From Hyphomicrobiales bacterium (GTDB taxonomy: Bacteria; Pseudomonadota; Alphaproteobacteria; Rhizobiales; Beijerinckiaceae): a DNA stretch of 40,839 nt. This document shows positions 16,894 to 24,712 of the stretch, piece by piece. The stretch lies in contig UCLR01000049.1 in the NCBI GenBank assembly GCA_900473415.1, forward strand, positions 1-40,839, read 5' to 3'. A model generated the notes under the pieces. It saw nothing but the letters and a program-made list of their open reading frames with translations, searched no databases and was not told the origin of the DNA. Made by a program: the position numbers and the translations under genes. Position 1 is the stretch's first letter; each line of letters opens with the position of its first letter.

Positions 16894-17139
16894 TTAGCGA
16901 GAGCTGGTCGAAACCCGGCCCTGATGCCCACTGGAAAGGAACTGCATGAAAGCAGGCGGGATCTCAATGAAGCCGAGAGCTTCCTGGCGGATATCGAAGT
17001 CCGCGATAGCCTCGGTTAGCGTCTCGAATTCCCGCTCGCTGTCAGAGCCGCTCGATGATGAGATTAGCTGTGCAGCCCGCAGCACAGCAGCCTTTCGCTG
17101 TTCATAAGACGAGATCATCACGGCGTCGGCGTTCGGCAT
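16894..17139 (-). CDS. Small hypothetical protein
   Basis: An 81-codon frame with no family I recognise. The start ATG is preceded by GAGGTGG at proper spacing, and the protein has a natural composition: a helical, Glu/Ala-rich N-terminal half and a serine run (SSSSGSDSE) in the middle. No signal peptide or membrane segment is seen. It might be a regulatory or toxin-antitoxin-like small protein, but nothing in the sequence shows that. It is the only candidate gene between the penicillin-binding protein and SelO genes. The bases from 16740 to 16893 and from 17140 to 17408 show no other convincing gene; CCCGAAAGCAGACG near 16820 resembles the GCGGAC repeat family. Confidence 0.5.
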   Translation of the reverse strand: MPNADAVMISSYEQRKAAVLRAAQLISSSSGSDSEREFETLTEAIADFDIRQEALGFIEIPPAFMQFLSSGHQGRVSTSSR

Positions 17140-17408
17140 GACACCACCTCATCGCTACGCAACCCCACACCTGCCACGCTAACGACCTAGCCGCCGAAAT
17201 ACGAGTCGCTTCGCCGCCAACCCAAAATCGAAGGTCGAAGCAGCGCGAAACGCATGTTTTCGACGGAACAACCGGTCTGGGCCGCACCACGAGCGGAAGT
17301 TGCCAGGTGATGTTGCGCATCTCGCGGCGCGCCGAACGTCGAAGCTGCGCATTACTGCCATGGTCCGCGTCGAGTTGCGTTGCTGCCGTCTGGACCTATC
17401 TACGATCC

Positions 17409-18878
17409 ATGGTCTCGATCGCCTTCGACAACTCCTATGCGCGCTTGCCACAGCGCTTCTTCGCAGCGGTCGCGCCGACGCCTGTCGCAGCGCCTAAGCT
17501 GATCCGGTTGAACACTCCCCTCGCATCGGAGCTTGGCCTGGACGTTGACTGGTTGCAGGGACCGGAGGGCGTGGCGATGCTTTCCGGAAACGGCATGCCG
17601 GCCGGCGCCGCCTCGATCGCGACCGCCTATGCCGGACATCAGTTCGGCGGCTTCAGTCCCCAGCTTGGCGATGGACGTGCGATCCTGCTCGGCGAGGTCA
17701 TCGACAAGAGTGGCAAGCGTTATGATCTTCAGCTCAAGGGCGCGGGTCCGACCCCATTCTCGCGTCGGGGCGACGGCCGAGCGGCTCTTGGGCCAGTCCT
17801 GCGGGAATATCTCGTCAGCGAGGCAATGGCCGCTCTCGGGGTTCCGACGACTCGTGCGCTCGCCGCAGTCCTGACGGGCGAGATCGTCAGGCGCGAGACG
17901 CTGCTGCCGGGCGCCGTTTTGACCCGCGTGGCCTCCAGCCACATCCGGATCGGCACCTTCCAGTACTTCGCAGCGCGTGGTGACATCGAGGCGCTACGTC
18001 TCCTCGCAGACCACGTCATCGCGCGTCACTATCCGGCTTGCGCCGGCGAGGACCGCCACCTCGCCCTGCTTGAGGCTGTCATCACGGCCCAGGCCGCGCT
18101 TGTCGCGCAATGGATGACGATCGGCTTCATCCACGGCGTAATGAACACCGACAATATGTCGATCGCCGGCGAAACCATCGACTACGGTCCTTGCGCTTTC
18201 ATGGACACCTATCATCCGACGACCGTGTTCAGTTCGATCGACGAGCACGGCCGTTATGCCTTCGGCAATCAGCCACCGATCGCCCGCTGGAATCTCACCC
18301 GCCTTGCCGAGGCGCTGCTGCCGCTACTGGCTGACGATCAGAGCAAAGCGGTGTCGATCGCGGAGAACGCCCTCGACCAGTTCGACCCGCAGTTTCAGGC
18401 CCGGCTGATCACAGGGTTTCGCAGGAAGCTTGGCCTTGCCACGAACGAAGCGGAGGATGTAGAGCTCATCAAGGCGCTGCTCGACACGATGCAGCAAGGC
18501 GACGCTGATTTCACGCTGGTCTTCCGACGCCTGAGCGAAGAGGTGGGGCAGGAAAGCGCTGCTGCCTGCCGCAGCCTCTTCGGCAACCCTGCCGCTTTCG
18601 ACGCCTGGGAAGCCCGTTGGCGCCAGCGCCTCCTACGGGAGTCAGGATTGGCCGAGGCGCGTCACGATACAATGATGGGCGTGAACCCAATGTACATCCC
18701 GCGGAACCATCAGATCGAAGCGGTGATCGAAGCCGCCGTCGAGCGCGATGATCTCGCGCCGTTCGAGGTTCTTCTCGGCGTCCTCGGGCAACCATTCGAT
18801 GCGCAGCCGGGCCATGAAGAATATGCGCGCCCGCCGGCCGCGCACGAGCGTGTGTTGGCGACGTTTTGCGGGACCTAG
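17409..18878 (+). CDS. selO: Protein adenylyltransferase SelO (YdiU family)
   Basis: SelO transfers AMP from ATP to Ser/Thr/Tyr of target proteins and is linked to redox homeostasis. The 489-residue protein has the pseudokinase-fold blocks expected: YAGHQFGGFSPQLGDGRA, LKGAGPTPFSRRGDGRA and HGVMNTDNMSIAGETIDYGP, which carries the metal-binding Asn and Asp. The C-terminus ends CGT, so a cysteine stands third from the end, where eukaryotic SelO has selenocysteine and E. coli YdiU has Cys. The start at 17409 matches the family N-terminus (SYARLP); the frame is open to 17307 but without similarity there. It stands alone with about 340 non-coding bases after it. Confidence 0.95.
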   Translation: MVSIAFDNSYARLPQRFFAAVAPTPVAAPKLIRLNTPLASELGLDVDWLQGPEGVAMLSGNGMPAGAASIATAYAGHQFGGFSPQLGDGRAILLGEVIDKSGKRYDLQLKGAGPTPFSRRGDGRAALGPVLREYLVSEAMAALGVPTTRALAAVLTGEIVRRETLLPGAVLTRVASSHIRIGTFQYFAARGDIEALRLLADHVIARHYPACAGEDRHLALLEAVITAQAALVAQWMTIGFIHGVMNTDNMSIAGETIDYGPCAFMDTYHPTTVFSSIDEHGRYAFGNQPPIARWNLTRLAEALLPLLADDQSKAVSIAENALDQFDPQFQARLITGFRRKLGLATNEAEDVELIKALLDTMQQGDADFTLVFRRLSEEVGQESAAACRSLFGNPAAFDAWEARWRQRLLRESGLAEARHDTMMGVNPMYIPRNHQIEAVIEAAVERDDLAPFEVLLGVLGQPFDAQPGHEEYARPPAAHERVLATFCGT

Positions 18879-19217
18879 CTCCGCTGGCCGGGTCCGAACG
18901 ATGCAGCCGAGCCGCCCAGCTTGAGTGGCTAGCAGAAGTTTGGCGTGCCTCTCCGGCTGGTCCGATCCGCGCCAATAGCCGACTCTGCCTCGTCGCCTGG
19001 AACAGTGGGATCGACCAGCTCCGGGGTCGGAGCCGATCCGGTCTTGAAACGTCCAACTGGTCTGGTTGATCAAGGGGCGAGGCCGGAAGCGGAAGTCGTC
19101 CGCGTGCTGGCCGTTTATCGCCCTCGCGCCGAGAGTAACCAATCTCGCTAGTCGACCAAAGGACAGTCGCTCGACCAATATCGAGGGCCTGCGCAACGAC
19201 CTCAAGCTGCAATCGAA
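18879..19217. other. Intergenic region between selO and the methyltransferase gene
   Basis: This is a convergent gap of about 340 bases. Open frames exist on both strands but are Arg/Ser-rich shadows without recognisable motifs or ribosome sites. A short plus-strand stretch near 19165-19228 reads like a coding tail (NIEGLRNDLKLQSNYL, then stop) and might be gene debris. I see no strong terminator. Confidence 0.4.
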
Positions 19218-20240
19218 CTACTTGTAGGCGACCGCGGCGCTCGACGGACCTGTCAGCGAGATGATCTTGAAATCCCGGAACCCGACCTCACGACACCAGC
19301 CCGCGAAGTCGGATCCCGAGTAATCGAAGGCGTCGCCAAATTCGATCAGCATGTTGAGAGACATCATCAGACCGAATGCATTCTCGCGTCTTGCATCGTC
19401 GATGAGCGCCTCGATAACCACAAATGCTCCGCCCGGAGGCAAGGCGTCATACGCCTTCCGGATGAGCACCTTCTTCTTCTCAAGATTCCAGTCGTGCAGG
19501 ATCATTCCCATCGTGATGACGTCCGCCTTGGGCAATGGGTCGGCGAAGAAGTCGCCACCGACAGCCGTTACCCGGTCGGTCAGGTCCGCCTGCTGTATTC
19601 TGCGTGTGGCTATCGGCACGACTTCGGGGAGATCGAAGTTGGTGCAACGCATGTGAGGATGCGCTGCAGCGACCATGCAGGAAAGCTGCCCGGTTGCGCC
19701 ACCGACATCGCAAAGGGTCTTGAACAGGGAGAAGTCGAATTTTCGGGCAAACTCCTTGAAATTCCCGGCCGAGATACCCGACATGGCGTTCATGAACTGC
19801 TCGAGGCGCGCTGGATCTGCGTAGAGCTTCGCAAACGTTGGCTCGCCGGAGTGCTTGGTTTCGTTTTGCGGCATCCCGGTCTTGAGAGCCTCGGTGAGGT
19901 CCGCCCAAAATCGGTACAGGCGTGCGTTCGCCATCTCGAGGATGCCTCCGATATAGCCGGGGCTCTCGCGGTCCAGAAAATGGGCGCTCTCGGGTGTATT
20001 CGAGTAGCGCGCATCCGGGCCGTCGCCTTCACGTTGTAGAAAACGAAGAGCCACCAACGCGTCCGGGAAGTCCGGCACGGCGCGTGGATTGAGCTGCAAA
20101 GCCGCGGTAATCTCCTTGCCTGTCATCGGCTGCCTGGCGAGCTTGGTGAAGAGTTCCAGCTCGACGGCTGAAAGCAGTGTCTTCGACGCGAAGAACCCCA
20201 TCCCGACTTGCATGATATGTGACGGATCCAGCCCGGACAT
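19218..20240 (-). CDS. SAM-dependent O-methyltransferase (COMT / hydroxyneurosporene-methyltransferase-like)
   Basis: The 340-residue protein has the two-part layout of plant-COMT-like methyltransferases. An N-terminal winged-helix dimerisation region (about 1-100) is followed by a Rossmann SAM domain with motif I DVGGATGQLS. The family acidic-block MGMILHDWN, with the His used as general base in COMT-type enzymes, and PPGGAFVVIEALI come next. The start is supported by GGAGGC 5-10 bases upstream. It is a lone gene facing selO and flanked upstream by non-coding debris. Relatives methylate phenolics, carotenoids or antibiotics; the substrate here cannot be told. Its isolation suggests an acquired or orphan tailoring enzyme. 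Confidence 0.88.
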   Translation of the reverse strand: MSGLDPSHIMQVGMGFFASKTLLSAVELELFTKLARQPMTGKEITAALQLNPRAVPDFPDALVALRFLQREGDGPDARYSNTPESAHFLDRESPGYIGGILEMANARLYRFWADLTEALKTGMPQNETKHSGEPTFAKLYADPARLEQFMNAMSGISAGNFKEFARKFDFSLFKTLCDVGGATGQLSCMVAAAHPHMRCTNFDLPEVVPIATRRIQQADLTDRVTAVGGDFFADPLPKADVITMGMILHDWNLEKKKVLIRKAYDALPPGGAFVVIEALIDDARRENAFGLMMSLNMLIEFGDAFDYSGSDFAGWCREVGFRDFKIISLTGPSSAAVAYK

Positions 20241-21092
20241 GATTGCCTCCGTCAGGAGTGCCGCACCCTCGGCGCCGGTCTTCTACCACAATTGAACGCT
20301 ACCCGAACCCTGCCATCGTTCGCAGGGCGTGACCTGAGACCATCCGCCTCCTCAAGATTTGAGCAGAGTCCGTCACTCAAGGAGGCGAACGATGCACCTT
20401 CACGGTTCACGGAAGCACCTGACTGGAAGGCCCCGCGGCGGACGGTCCACGAGCCCGAAAATGGGCCAGCCGCAGCCATTGCGGCGGAACCCAACCTGCC
20501 GCAAAGCGGACTTTGCCGGCCTCAGGAACGGGCCAGATTGGCTCGTTTGGACATTGGCACGGTCAGGGAGCCCGGAAGCGGACGTCCACCGTGTCTGCAA
20601 AGGGCCAGCTCCAGCCCACTCCAAAAGCGGCCAATTGGACTGCCCGAAAGCAGATCTTCCGGATATCAGGAAAGGGCCAATGTCCGTCGGAATGCCGGCT
20701 GGCTACTAATGTCCGAATAGGATCGATTGTGTTGAAGGAGTCGGCGTTGCTGCGGGGTTGAAGTCCTGATTTAGTCGTCCTCGGGATTGGAAGGGCGGCG
20801 CGATGATGGGCGAGCGGGCTGTGCTGGGTGGTTGTCAATAAAATAGCGTGCCATTGCTGAGAGGCACCTTCTTCATTGCTCCACTCCGTCCAGATTGCGC
20901 GATCGGGGCAATCTGTCAGGCGCTGGGCTGGAGGGTAAACCCCACGATTCGGCCGCCTTTTACCCTCGCGAGATGGCGGCTGCAGACCATCCGGCAGGGG
21001 TATTCCCTCAAGTTATTGGGTGGAATTCGGGGTGGAATAGCTTTCTCAGCGTTCCCATTTCACTAGCAAATTCAATTACTTATGAGAAAGAG
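20241..21092. repeat. Gene-free debris with degenerate GCGGAC arrays and a possible IS end
   Basis: No gene is supported in these 850 bases. From about 20490 to 20690 the sequence carries worn GCGGAC-type units: AAAGCGGACTTTGCC, GGAAGCGGACGTCC, AAAAGCGGCCAATTGG and GAAAGCAGATCTTCC. At 20715-20745 the stretch ATCGATTGTGTTGAAGGAGT resembles the termini of some IS5-like elements, so a transposon relic is possible. From 20850 to 21090 the base composition is more mixed, and the strand opposite 20857 starts MARYFIDN before losing sense. The segment ends against the 3' end of the tRNA-Ser gene, a common place for integration and decay. Confidence 0.5.
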
Positions 21093-21183
21093 TGGCGGAG
21101 ACGGAGGGATTCGAACCCTCGATACCCTTGTGGGGTATGCTCATTTAGCAAACGAGTGCCTTCAGCCTCTCGGCCACGTCTCC
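21093..21183 (-). tRNA. tRNA-Ser (anticodon GCU)
   Basis: The reverse strand starts GGAGACG and ends CGTCTCC, a discriminator G and an encoded CCA; the acceptor stem pairs fully. The anticodon arm is CTCGT-TTGCTAA-ATGAG with anticodon GCT (21147-21149). A long variable arm (ATACC...GGTAT) typical of serine tRNA and a T-arm GAGGGTTCGAATCCCTC follow. It is 91 bases including CCA and reads codons AGC/AGU. Confidence 0.97.
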
Positions 21184-21381
21184 GGCGAGAGGCTCTATGC
21201 CCGATTGCGCCGCCCTTTGACAAGCCTCGCCGGCAACTTCCTTCGTGCGGCCTGTGCATGCAGGCGCTGTTCCGGACCACTCCCTTGGTCAGAGAGTGGT
21301 CGACCGGCCAGCTTTCGCCGCAACGGCGTCTTGCGGCGGCTCGCCTTGCCCCACCTTGCCTCGCCGATTAAATTACGCCTG

Positions 21382-21465
21382 TCCGTTGGGGTGCCTCAGG
21401 GCTGAGAGGTGCGTTTCGCGCCAACCCATCGAACCTGATCCGGGTAATGCCGGCGAAGGGAACGG
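21382..21465 (+). promoter_or_regulatory. TPP riboswitch (THI box)
   Basis: The aptamer contains GGGGTGCC, the conserved GCTGAGAGG, then GAACCTGATCCGGGTAATG and GCGAAGGGAA, all in the order of the thiamine-pyrophosphate aptamer. It precedes thiO by about 66 bases and is on the same strand. It would bind thiamine pyrophosphate in the nascent message and lower expression of thiOSGE. Confidence 0.97.
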
Positions 21466-21505
21466 TCTTTGGCACGCAGACAAGCTGCTCATGCCTTCGG
21501 CCGCT

Positions 21506-21531
21506 GCCTTCCCGGCCAGCAAGGGAACGGC
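21506..21531 (+). promoter_or_regulatory. Hairpin covering the thiO ribosome site (candidate expression platform)
   Basis: GCCTTCCC (21506-21513) can pair with GGGAAcGGC (21523-21531), giving 8 pairs with one bulged C and a 9-base loop. The right arm is the Shine-Dalgarno region (AAGGGAACGG) directly before the ATG at 21532. Forming it would hide the ribosome site, which fits translational control by the riboswitch. Confidence 0.6.
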
Positions 21532-22557
21532 ATGGCGGCGGCATCCACGCCCTACGAGAAGATGAACGTCGCGGTGATCGGTGCCGGCGTCGTCGGGCTC
21601 ACCTGCGCCGCGGAGCTGCTGGGGCGCGGCGCTCATGTCGTCGTCCATGAGCGTGGCCCCGGCATCGGAGCGCAATCCTGCTCCTGGTATGCCGGCGGCA
21701 TGCTCGCGCCGTGGTGCGAGGGCGAGAGCGCCGAGGAACCGGTGGTTAGACTCGGACAGGAGGCCGCGTGCTGGTGGGAGCGCCATGCCGGCGGCGTCGT
21801 CCGGCAGGGGACGTTGGTCCTCGCGCCGAGCCGCGACCGCGTGGAACTCGGCAGCTTCGGACGGCGCACCAGCCATTTCGACGAGATCGACCGCGAGGCC
21901 ATCACCGCGCTGGAGCCCGATCTGGCCGGGCGCTTCTCGCGCGGGTTGTTCTTTCGCGAGGAGGCGCATCTCGATCCGCGCAAGGCCATCGCTGCCTTGG
22001 CAGAGCGGTTGGTCGCCAAGGGCGGGGTCATCCATTTCGGCAGTGGCGTCGAAGCCGCCGATCTTGATGCCGACATCGTTCTCGATTGCCGCGGGCTTGT
22101 CGCGCGCGACGTCCTGCCCGATCTGCGCGGCGTCAAGGGCGAGATGCTGCTGCTCCGGAGCCATGAGATCGGCCTGTCGCGCCCGATCCGGCTGCTGCAT
22201 CCGCGTATCCCGCTCTACATCGTGCCGCGTGACGACGGGCTCTTCATGGTCGGCGCCACCATGATTGAGAGCGGCGATCGCCGCCGCATCTCTGCCCGGT
22301 CCATGCTGGAGCTGCTCGGCGCAGCCTATGCGCTGCATCCGGCCTTCGGCGAGGCGGAGATCATCGAGATCGGCACCGACGCCCGCCCGGCCTTTCCCGA
22401 CAATCTGCCGCGGCTCATCCGTCGCGGCCGGGTGATTCACGTCAACGGGCTTTACCGCCACGGCTTCCTGCTCAGCCCCGCCATGGCGCGGATGGCGGCC
22501 GATGCCGCGCTAAACCCGCAAGCCAGACCGGAGATGCTGCATGACCTTGCTGCTTAA
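21532..22557 (+). CDS. thiO: Glycine oxidase ThiO (FAD-dependent), thiamine biosynthesis
   Basis: The enzyme oxidises glycine to dehydroglycine, the amino-acid precursor for the thiazole ring of thiamine. The 341-residue protein has an N-terminal dinucleotide site VIGAGVVGLTCAAELLGRGA, then SWYAGGMLAPWCEGE and a D-amino-acid-oxidase fold. Near the C-terminus, VNGLYRHGFLLSPAMA contacts FAD and substrate in this family. I chose the ATG at 21532 because AAGGGAACGG is placed correctly before it and a hairpin covers exactly that site; 21562 is an alternative. It is the first gene after the TPP riboswitch and its end overlaps thiS by 17 bases. Confidence 0.93.
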   Translation: MAAASTPYEKMNVAVIGAGVVGLTCAAELLGRGAHVVVHERGPGIGAQSCSWYAGGMLAPWCEGESAEEPVVRLGQEAACWWERHAGGVVRQGTLVLAPSRDRVELGSFGRRTSHFDEIDREAITALEPDLAGRFSRGLFFREEAHLDPRKAIAALAERLVAKGGVIHFGSGVEAADLDADIVLDCRGLVARDVLPDLRGVKGEMLLLRSHEIGLSRPIRLLHPRIPLYIVPRDDGLFMVGATMIESGDRRRISARSMLELLGAAYALHPAFGEAEIIEIGTDARPAFPDNLPRLIRRGRVIHVNGLYRHGFLLSPAMARMAADAALNPQARPEMLHDLAA

Positions 22558-22738
22558 CGGCGCGCCGCGCGAGATCGCGGGGAAGACGCTGGCCGAGGTG
22601 TTGTCCGAGCTCGGCTATGCCGGGCGCATCGTCGCGACGGCGGTGAACGGCGATTTCGTTCCGGCGCGCAAGCGTGCCGAGGTGGCGTTGAACGAGGGCG
22701 ACCGCATCGAGGTGGTCGCGCCGATGCAGGGAGGCTGA
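22541..22738 (+). CDS. thiS: Sulfur carrier protein ThiS
   Basis: ThiS is a 65-residue ubiquitin-like protein that carries sulfur as a C-terminal thiocarboxylate for thiazole formation by ThiG. It ends in the required Gly-Gly (APMQGG) and shows the family block TAVNGDFVP. It starts inside the end of thiO and stops one base before thiG, so the three genes are tightly coupled. The activating ThiF and the sulfurtransferase are not in the window. Confidence 0.96.
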   Translation: MTLLLNGAPREIAGKTLAEVLSELGYAGRIVATAVNGDFVPARKRAEVALNEGDRIEVVAPMQGG

Positions 22739-22739
22739 G

Positions 22740-23513
22740 ATGGCTTCATTCTACGGGTTCGAGCCGAATAACCCGCTCTTCCTCGGCACGGCGCGATATC
22801 CCTCGCCAGCGATCCTTGCTGACGCGGTGAAGCGTTCGGGCACGGAGGTTGTCACAGTCTCGCTGCGCCGGGAATCGGGCGGGGAGGGCGCGGGGCAGGC
22901 TTTCTGGGAGCTGATCCGCGAACTCGGCGTCAAGGTGCTGCCGAACACTGCCGGTTGCTACACGGTGAAGGAGGCCGTCACCACGGCCCAGATGGCGCGC
23001 GAGGTCTTCGGAACGCCCTGGATCAAGCTCGAGGTCATCGGCGAGGAGGACACGCTGCAGCCGGACGTGGTCGGGCTGATCGAGGCGGCGCGCATACTCA
23101 GCGACGACGGCTTCCAGGTCTTTCCCTATACGACGGAGGATATCGTCGTGGCCGGTCGGCTCGTCGATGCCGGCTGCGAGGTGCTGATGCCCTGGGGCGC
23201 GCCAATCGGCTCCGGCCGGGGGCTCAACAACCTTTACGGCCTGCGCACGCTGCGCCGGCATTTCCCCGATATTCCGCTGGTTGTCGATGCCGGTATCGGC
23301 TTGCCCTCGCACGCCGCACAGGCGATGGAGCTGGGCTATGACGGCATCCTGCTCAACACGGCTGTCGCCAAGGCTGGCGACCCTCCCGCGATGGCGGAAG
23401 CCTTCGCGCTCGCCATTCGCGCCGGGAGGCTCGCCTTCGAGGCGCAGCCGATCGAGGCGCGCGACATGGCGGCTCCTTCCACCCCCGTCATGGGCAAGGC
23501 CTTCCTGGCATGA
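22740..23513 (+). CDS. thiG: Thiazole synthase ThiG
   Basis: ThiG condenses dehydroglycine, 1-deoxy-xylulose 5-phosphate and ThiS thiocarboxylate into the thiazole phosphate. The 257-residue TIM-barrel protein has NTAGCYTVKEAV, the Schiff-base lysine in WIKLEVIGEE, MPWGAPIGSGRG and VVDAGIGLPSHA, all standard motifs. The length is normal. It follows thiS by one base and overlaps thiE by four bases (ATGA). It is cytoplasmic and forms a complex with ThiS. Confidence 0.97.
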   Translation: MASFYGFEPNNPLFLGTARYPSPAILADAVKRSGTEVVTVSLRRESGGEGAGQAFWELIRELGVKVLPNTAGCYTVKEAVTTAQMAREVFGTPWIKLEVIGEEDTLQPDVVGLIEAARILSDDGFQVFPYTTEDIVVAGRLVDAGCEVLMPWGAPIGSGRGLNNLYGLRTLRRHFPDIPLVVDAGIGLPSHAAQAMELGYDGILLNTAVAKAGDPPAMAEAFALAIRAGRLAFEAQPIEARDMAAPSTPVMGKAFLA

Positions 23514-24145
23514 GTGACCTTTCTCGCATGAAGCTCGACCCGCTCTACCCCATCTTCGACAGCGCCGACTGGATTGCGCGAATGCTGCCGCTCGGCATGA
23601 AGCTGGTGCAACTGCGCGTGAAGGACCGATCCGAGACGGAAGTCGCCCGCGAGATCGCGACGGCGCAGAAGCTCTGCGCCGAGGCCGGGTGCGTGCTGGT
23701 CGTCAATGACTACTGGAAGCTCGCCATCGCGGAGGGCTGCGACTGGCTGCATCTCGGGCAGGAAGATCTGGACGCGGCCGATCTAGGCGCCATCCGCAAG
23801 GCGGGGCTGAAGCTCGGCGTCAGCAGCCATGACGAGGCGGAGCTGGAGCGGGCGCTGGCGACCGAGCCGGATTATGTCGCGCTCGGCCCGGTCTATCCGA
23901 CCATCCTGAAGCAGATGCGCTTCGGTCCGCAGGGGCTGGAGCGGCTGACGCAGTGGAAGCGCCGCATCGGTGATCTGCCGCTGGTCGGCATCGGCGGCAT
24001 CTCTCTGGAGCGGGCGCCGGGTGTCTTCGAGGCGGGGGCCGACATCGTCGCCGCGGTGACGGATATCACGCTGAACGCCGATCCCGAGGGGCGGCTGACG
24101 CAGTGGCTCGCGGCGACGCGGCAGCACCTCGCGCCGGCTACCTGA
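23510..24145 (+). CDS. thiE: Thiamine-phosphate synthase ThiE
   Basis: ThiE joins the pyrimidine (HMP-PP) and thiazole phosphate to form thiamine phosphate. The 211-residue TIM-barrel protein carries QLRVKD (phosphate/Mg site), VNDYWKLA, WLHLGQEDLD, ALGPVYPT and VGIGGI in family order. The start overlaps the thiG stop. It is the last gene of the operon; the palindromic repeat at 24152 begins seven bases after the stop and may end or stabilise the transcript. HMP synthesis (thiC) and kinase (thiD) genes are absent here. Confidence 0.95.
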   Translation: MSDLSRMKLDPLYPIFDSADWIARMLPLGMKLVQLRVKDRSETEVAREIATAQKLCAEAGCVLVVNDYWKLAIAEGCDWLHLGQEDLDAADLGAIRKAGLKLGVSSHDEAELERALATEPDYVALGPVYPTILKQMRFGPQGLERLTQWKRRIGDLPLVGIGGISLERAPGVFEAGADIVAAVTDITLNADPEGRLTQWLAATRQHLAPAT

Positions 24146-24151
24146 ACGCTA

Positions 24152-24260
24152 TCATCCCGGGCGACCGCAGGGAGACCCGGGATCCATGCCGGAGCGCTCC
24201 GGCGGAAGGTTCAGGCACGGATCCCGGATCGGCGCGGCTTCGCCGTTTGTCCGGGATGAC
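24152..24260. repeat. Palindromic intergenic repeat, copy 2
   Basis: The outer arms TCATCCCGG (24152) and CCGGGATGA (24251-24259) pair. Inside, CCCGGGATCCATGCC (from about 24177) and GGCACGGATCCCGG (from about 24213) form a second nested stem. It shares the GGATCCATGCC arms of the element at 5124-5222. It lies between thiE and the end of the Rdx gene. Confidence 0.75.
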
Positions 24261-24276
24261 TGCGAGGTTCAGGAGA

Positions 24277-24591
24277 CTAGCTCTCCGCCTCCGCCGACAT
24301 CGTGTGCCCGTCGACATGGCCGAGGCTGCGCTCGGGGTCGAGCCGGTCGCGCACGCGCTGCTTCAGCACCTTCGAATCCGGGAAGCCGCCATCGGTCTTG
24401 CGATCCCAGATCAGCTCGCCGTCATAGGCTATCTGGAAGATGCCGCCGGTGCGCGGGATCAGCGCGACCTCGCCGAGATCCTGCCCGAAGGTCGAGAGCA
24501 ACTCCTGGCCGAGCCAGGCGGAGCGCAGCATCCAGTTGCACATCGAGCAATAGGTGATGGCGATGCGCGGGGCGGGCTTGGGTGCGGTCAT
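24277..24591 (-). CDS. SelT/SelW/SelH-family Rdx protein (Cys form)
   Basis: This 104-residue thioredoxin-like protein belongs to the Rdx family, whose animal members are selenoprotein W and relatives. The redox motif is CSMC (Cys15, Cys18) near the N-terminus, following strand AITY. The family blocks ELLSTFG, GEVALIPRTGGIFQI and DGGFPDSKVLKQRVRD are present. Bacterial members are of unproven function and probably act in thiol redox chemistry. It is transcribed alone or from a promoter in the gap to the M32 gene (24592-24712). Confidence 0.92.
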   Translation of the reverse strand: MTAPKPAPRIAITYCSMCNWMLRSAWLGQELLSTFGQDLGEVALIPRTGGIFQIAYDGELIWDRKTDGGFPDSKVLKQRVRDRLDPERSLGHVDGHTMSAEAES

Positions 24592-24712
24592 GATGGGCCA
24601 CCGTCAAAGAGAATGTCGCCCCGACATCCTCCTTTGCTCATGACAATGCAAGCGAGAAAACACGTAGTCGAATTCGACTAAGTCTCTGTTTTCAATAATT
24701 AAAAACGCCGCG

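Noticed and set aside
18511..19212. Minus-strand frames overlapping the end of selO
   Set aside because: Antisense to a clear SelO coding region and without motifs.
20292..20838. Several open frames of 68-142 codons in the repeat debris
   Set aside because: They run through GCGGAC repeat units on both strands and look like spurious calls made of repeat sequence.
20838..20866. MARYFIDN start on the minus strand, like a DUF6894 protein
   Set aside because: Sense is lost after eight residues; at most a tiny relic, not enough to annotate.
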